A DNA stretch of 54,815 nt from EX4484-217-1 sp964496035 (GTDB lineage Archaea > Thermoproteota > Thermoprotei_A > EX4484-217-1): the NCBI GenBank assembly GCA_964496035.1, contig CAZBXI010000004.1, positions 1 to 54,815 of the forward strand. Reading direction: 5' to 3'. The first letter of the stretch is position 1; each line of letters starts with the position of its first letter. The notes below the pieces were generated by a model that saw only the letters and a program-made list of their open reading frames with translations, was not told the DNA's origin and ran no database searches. Of the stretch, positions 51,742-54,815 are shown piece after piece. A program made the position numbers and the translations under genes.

Positions 51742-52035
51742 ATGAGCGCATTAGAGGATAAAGCGTTTCATATAGTGCTAATTACTAAGGGAAATGTAGA
51801 TCATAGAAAGGTACTAGATAAGGTACTCAGCTGCTCTAGTTTAGGTTTCAAGAAATTCATTATCCATGTTTTAACAAAGGAAGATAGACCACTATATTTT
51901 GAGAAAATAAGGGACATAATTTTCGAAAATATAGCTTTTACCCTCATAATAAAGTACCATAAAATGCCTCATGTAAACTTAAATAAGTTTCTCACCGAGT
52001 TAAGAAGTAAACCGCATGAAGTTATTGAAGCATGA
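51742..52035 (+). CDS. small conserved protein of unknown function, 97 aa
   Basis: A 97-residue protein with alternating beta and alpha segments (AFHIVLITKGNVDH, GFKKFIIHVLTKEDRP, IAFTLIIKYHKMP), suggesting a small alpha/beta fold of Rossmann-like shape. No family is recognised by eye. AGGT precedes the ATG. It lies inside the HTH/radical SAM operon, so it may serve the same pathway, for example as a partner of the radical SAM enzyme. Confidence 0.7.
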   Translation: MSALEDKAFHIVLITKGNVDHRKVLDKVLSCSSLGFKKFIIHVLTKEDRPLYFEKIRDIIFENIAFTLIIKYHKMPHVNLNKFLTELRSKPHEVIEA

Positions 52036-52050
52036 AAAAAGGTGAAGTCT

Positions 52051-53568
52051 ATGGGCAAGTATGAGATAGTACTAACTACTGACAGAACTATGATGAGCAA
52101 CCATCATGGTAGGGAGTTCCTAGGTTTCTTGGCTACTGGGCCTGCTATAGGCTTACCTGAAAAACTGTGGTTATGGCTTGCTGCACCCAAAGTTAGGGTT
52201 GATGAAGAGGGTAAACCTGTTGAAGCACCTTACGGCATGAGGAAAGTCGAAGCTAAACTTATTGAGGCAGGGTTTAAAGCCGCAATAATAGATCCTGATC
52301 ACATCCATAGACACTTAGATTCTATGAAAATACTTATGCTAGGCCATCATGACTATTTTGCGTATGGCCCGCCTAGTAGTGAATGGTGGATGATTACGGG
52401 AAAAGAGCCTATTAATAGGGTTTCATTCAGGAAGCTCATGGAAAGTCCTGCAGTTAAAAAGGCTAGGGAAAAAGGTGTTAAGATTATAGCTGGAGGCCCT
52501 GGCGCCTGGCAGTGGCTTTGGGAATTAGAGTATTGGAGAAAATGGGGTGTTGACCTTGTTATTGACGGTGAAGTAGAGAAGGTCATAGTTGAAATTGTTG
52601 AGGAAGCATTAGCTAATGAACCTTTACCAGACTACATTTATGTTGGACCATATGATAGTCCAAGTATTGAAGAAATTCCCGTAATTAAGGGTGCAAGCGT
52701 TAATGGTCTAGTTGAAATTATGAGAGGATGTCCTAGAGGATGCCGTTTCTGCCCCGTAACCCTTAGACCTCTAAAGTTTATACCATTAGATATGATTGCT
52801 AAGGAAATTAAGGTTAACTTGGAAGCCGGTGTTGAAGGAGTTCTCTTCCATAGTGAAGACGTTCTACTGTATGGTGCTAAGGGCGTAGAGCCTAATCCTG
52901 AAGCTTTAATTAAGCTTCATAAGCTTGCAAGGGAGCTTGTAGGAGAAGGGCCTATAGGATGGTCCCACTTAACGCTTTCAACAGTAAAATATGCTGAGGA
53001 AAAATATGGTTTAATAAGTAAGCTTATGAAAGACATAATCTTAGCAGGTAACCAAGAGTTTATAGGCGCTCAAGTAGGCATTGAAACAGGCTCGCCTAGA
53101 TTAGCTAAAATGGTAATGCCCGGGAAAGCCGCACCCTATCCTCCTGAAAAATGGCCTGAAATAGTTGAAGACGCTTTCGCAATAATGCATGAAAACCACA
53201 TAGTACCTGCAGCTACAATAATCCTAGGTACTCCAGGGGAAACAGAAGATGACGTTGTTAAAACAGCTGAGCTTATAGACAGACTTAAACCCTATAGAAG
53301 TCTAATAGTTCCAATGTTCTTTGTGCCTATGGGCACGTTTAAGCATAAAGACTGGTTTAGAAGGAAGCATATTAAACGGGAACACGTAGACGTACTATTG
53401 AAAACACTATATCATAGCACATATTGGGCTGAGGAAATAATGAGTAAATTCTACTTAAAAGGACTAAGTATGTTCCCAGTGAAACTACTGATAAAGCTAT
53501 TCATAAGGTATGTGAGATATAGGGTGGAGAAGCTTAAACCGCAATTGGAAGAGATGTTTAAAGGATAA
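52051..53568 (+). CDS. B12-binding-type radical SAM enzyme
   Basis: A 505-residue radical SAM protein. The N-terminal part (about 1-200) has a Rossmann-like cobalamin-binding layout (IIDPDHIHRHLD, KIIAGGPGAWQW, LVIDGEVEKV), and the cluster motif is CPRGCRFC (Cys227, 231, 234), with IGAQVGIETGSPRLAK and IILGTPGETEDDV downstream. ATG 52051 is used because GGTGA at 52041-52045 has correct spacing. Members of this broad group make archaeal lipid changes or C-methylations; the start SDRT/TDRTMMSNHHG is not one I can assign. The HTH gene upstream likely controls it. Confidence 0.88.
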   Translation: MGKYEIVLTTDRTMMSNHHGREFLGFLATGPAIGLPEKLWLWLAAPKVRVDEEGKPVEAPYGMRKVEAKLIEAGFKAAIIDPDHIHRHLDSMKILMLGHHDYFAYGPPSSEWWMITGKEPINRVSFRKLMESPAVKKAREKGVKIIAGGPGAWQWLWELEYWRKWGVDLVIDGEVEKVIVEIVEEALANEPLPDYIYVGPYDSPSIEEIPVIKGASVNGLVEIMRGCPRGCRFCPVTLRPLKFIPLDMIAKEIKVNLEAGVEGVLFHSEDVLLYGAKGVEPNPEALIKLHKLARELVGEGPIGWSHLTLSTVKYAEEKYGLISKLMKDIILAGNQEFIGAQVGIETGSPRLAKMVMPGKAAPYPPEKWPEIVEDAFAIMHENHIVPAATIILGTPGETEDDVVKTAELIDRLKPYRSLIVPMFFVPMGTFKHKDWFRRKHIKREHVDVLLKTLYHSTYWAEEIMSKFYLKGLSMFPVKLLIKLFIRYVRYRVEKLKPQLEEMFKG

Positions 53569-53627
53569 TCTGCTAGAATATAAGTTAAAATAGTCTAATA
53601 TTCTAAGATACCTCCGGGTGTAAAGTA

Positions 53628-54113
53628 GTGGCATTTGATGACGAAGACATTTTTAGAAAGCTAATTAGGAAGTTTCTAAAGGACTTCGAAGAGATAGAAA
53701 GATTTTTTGAAAAAGGATTAGAAAAGTCCTCCAGTGAAGAATACTTCTATGGTTTCTCGGTAACCATAGGTCCTGATGGCAAACCCATTATAAGAGAGTT
53801 CGGTAGCAAACCTAAGCGTAAACATATTGTAGAGATTAACTATGAGAAAGAGCATCCTAAGATAAGAGAGGTTTCCGAAGGATATCCTGACATAGATATC
53901 CTTGAAGACAATAGCACAATAACGGTTATTGCTGAAATTAAAGGCGCAGACAAGAAAAACATCGATGTTAAAGTCCTTAAAGATAGAGAAACTCTTGTAA
54001 TAAGGGCTCCAGAATATTTTAGAGAAATAAAACTACCTTCAAAAGTAAATCCCTCTAAGGCTAAAGCCCATTATAAGCATGGAGTCTTAGAAGTAGTTTT
54101 GGAAAAAGAATAG
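53628..54113 (+). CDS. small heat shock protein Hsp20
   Basis: A 161-residue alpha-crystallin family chaperone. The C-terminal domain (about 80-161) has DILEDNSTITVIAEIKGADKK and ends HYKHGVLEVVLEKE; the IxI/V anchor seen in many sHsps is absent at the extreme end. The N-terminal half is charged (FEKGLEKSSSEEYFY). It starts at GTG 53628, in the position after the radical SAM gene but 59 bases away. Expected function: holding unfolded proteins under heat. Confidence 0.92.
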   Translation: MAFDDEDIFRKLIRKFLKDFEEIERFFEKGLEKSSSEEYFYGFSVTIGPDGKPIIREFGSKPKRKHIVEINYEKEHPKIREVSEGYPDIDILEDNSTITVIAEIKGADKKNIDVKVLKDRETLVIRAPEYFREIKLPSKVNPSKAKAHYKHGVLEVVLEKE

Positions 54114-54128
54114 GCAGAGGTTTGAAAA

Positions 54129-54524
54129 GTGGTAGCACCTCTATGTAGTATTTGCCGTAAAAACCAAGCTATGTATGTTTGCCGAAACTGCGGTAGGGTG
54201 GTTTGTAGTAACTGTTTTGAACCCTCGGTATGGCTATGCGTAGATTGTTTTAAGAGAAAAACCAGTATAGGCCCTCACGTAGCTGTTCCTAAAATACCAT
54301 TACTGATTAAACCACTGTGGATAGGTATTATTCTTACACTTGTTGGTTTCGCTCTGATGATGCTAGCTACGTTAACTGTAGGGTTAGCTGGCGGAGAAGC
54401 ATATATTGTACTACCTGGGCTAATAATTCCTTTATCGGGTGAAATAGCGTTTGCAGCCATAGTATGTTTTTTCGTTATCGTAATTGCTATTATGGTTTTA
54501 TTTGTACTTAAATTCATGAAATAG
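54129..54524 (+). CDS. small membrane protein with double zinc finger
   Basis: A 131-residue protein. The first 40 residues carry eight cysteines in four pairs (C6xxC9, C18xxC21, C26xxC29, C37xxC40), fitting a B-box/FYVE-like cross-brace of two zinc ions. Two hydrophobic helices follow, about 61-85 and 105-128. The start GTG 54129 has AGAGGT seven bases upstream. It is probably cotranscribed with hsp20 (15-base gap). No function known; a membrane-tethered adaptor is inferred. Confidence 0.82.
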   Translation: MVAPLCSICRKNQAMYVCRNCGRVVCSNCFEPSVWLCVDCFKRKTSIGPHVAVPKIPLLIKPLWIGIILTLVGFALMMLATLTVGLAGGEAYIVLPGLIIPLSGEIAFAAIVCFFVIVIAIMVLFVLKFMK

Positions 54525-54561
54525 CGTTAAACATTTTAAGCTTAATATTGTGTGATCCGAT

Positions 54562-54815
54562 GTGGTATGCTACCTTGAATCTCTAGGTTATCCGCCTTGC
54601 GGTAACGTTGTTACCGTGGATAATACTTTTATGAGGCCGTGCGATGCTGGACTAAGGAAAGTAGGAGGGAATGTTGAAAGACTTATCTATGATATTGTTT
54701 TAAGTAGACCTGAAGATTACCTCTCAATATATCAGTCATGCTGTAATCATAACTGCCTAAAATGTCATAGTTGGTATTTTTCACAGTACGCTAAAGGTAA
54801 ATGGATGAAACCTGA
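54562..54815 (+). CDS. radical SAM protein, 5' fragment cut by window edge
   Basis: An open frame from GTG 54562 to the right edge (84 codons). It contains YLSIYQSCCNHNCLKCHSW, with a CxxxCxxC radical SAM cluster motif (C61, C65, C68), and three earlier cysteines at 3, 13 and 27 within a distinct N-terminal part (LGYPPCGNVVTVDNTFMRPC). A GTGAT ribosome binding site lies five bases upstream. The rest of the gene, and so the function, is outside the window. Confidence 0.8.
   Translation, partial: MVCYLESLGYPPCGNVVTVDNTFMRPCDAGLRKVGGNVERLIYDIVLSRPEDYLSIYQSCCNHNCLKCHSWYFSQYAKGKWMKP

Noticed and set aside
1..54815. CRISPR arrays, insertion sequences, attachment sites or a replication origin
   Set aside because: No regularly spaced repeats, transposase or integrase genes, duplicated tRNA ends or origin-type repeat clusters were seen.

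Overview
The window is a contiguous piece of an archaeal chromosome, almost certainly from a thermophilic member of the Thermoproteota (crenarchaeal lineage). Evidence: archaeal-only information genes (fibrillarin/Nop5, Gar1, TFB, TFE-beta with a Cys cluster, GatD/GatE, Pop5/Rpp30, the exosome-SBDS-proteasome superoperon, eS30, eL37, eS8, eL15), an intron-containing tRNA-Pro with an encoded CCA, TATA-box promoters, GGTGA-type ribosome binding sites, many TTG/GTG starts and AT-rich DNA. The order within the phylum cannot be fixed by eye. There is no CRISPR array, insertion sequence or provirus; the only selfish elements seen are two inteins.

Layout. 1-4199: 3' part of the MCM helicase gene, interrupted by two large homing-endonuclease inteins only 23 extein residues apart. 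4.2-7.5 kb: class-III aminotransferase and a deacetylase-family hydrolase transcribed divergently, plus two small conserved proteins. 7.55 kb: tRNA-Pro(GGG) with an intron. 7.7-16.3 kb: tRNA and RNA processing (kinase, CCA enzyme, ThpR, RNase Z, TrmG10), PRPP synthetase, a radical SAM protein and a GPN GTPase. 16.3-19.6 kb: a coiled-coil protein, a DUF373 membrane protein and a cis-prenyltransferase. 19.7-22.3 kb: eS8, SRP19, Gar1, TFB, TFE-beta. 22.3-27.3 kb: Trm1, THEP1 NTPase, an HTH regulator, fibrillarin, Nop5, eS30. 27.4-34.3 kb: GatD-GatE, CBS protein, ferredoxin, antiporter, HisRS. 34.4-49.9 kb: a long run of minus-strand genes: EF-2, 5-FCL homolog, ECF transporter, DHH phosphoesterase, DUF3194, prefoldin, Pcc1, Brix, eL37, Rrp42-Rrp41-Rrp4-SBDS-PsmA, a thioredoxin, Pop5-Rpp30, an RNA-binding protein and eL15. 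50.0-54.8 kb: YchF-type GTPase, an HTH/small protein/radical SAM operon, Hsp20, a zinc-finger membrane protein and a truncated radical SAM gene.

How it works together. Most of the window is RNA biology: making, trimming, modifying and turning over tRNA and rRNA. Three unannotated C/D-box guide RNA candidates (about 30.77, 46.73 and 47.33 kb) fit this: the window also encodes the fibrillarin and Nop5 proteins that such guides assemble with. Guides in two of them are complementary to rRNA segments that are highly conserved as I remember them.

Most notable observations: the three C/D sRNA candidates; a TFB gene whose zinc ribbon lies upstream of any ATG/GTG/TTG codon, with a Shine-Dalgarno pointing to ATA; an RNase P Pop5 subunit preceded by a predicted two-helix membrane hairpin; the tandem MCM inteins; clustered palindromic sites before gar1-tfb; and a possibly autoregulated operon with a radical SAM enzyme.
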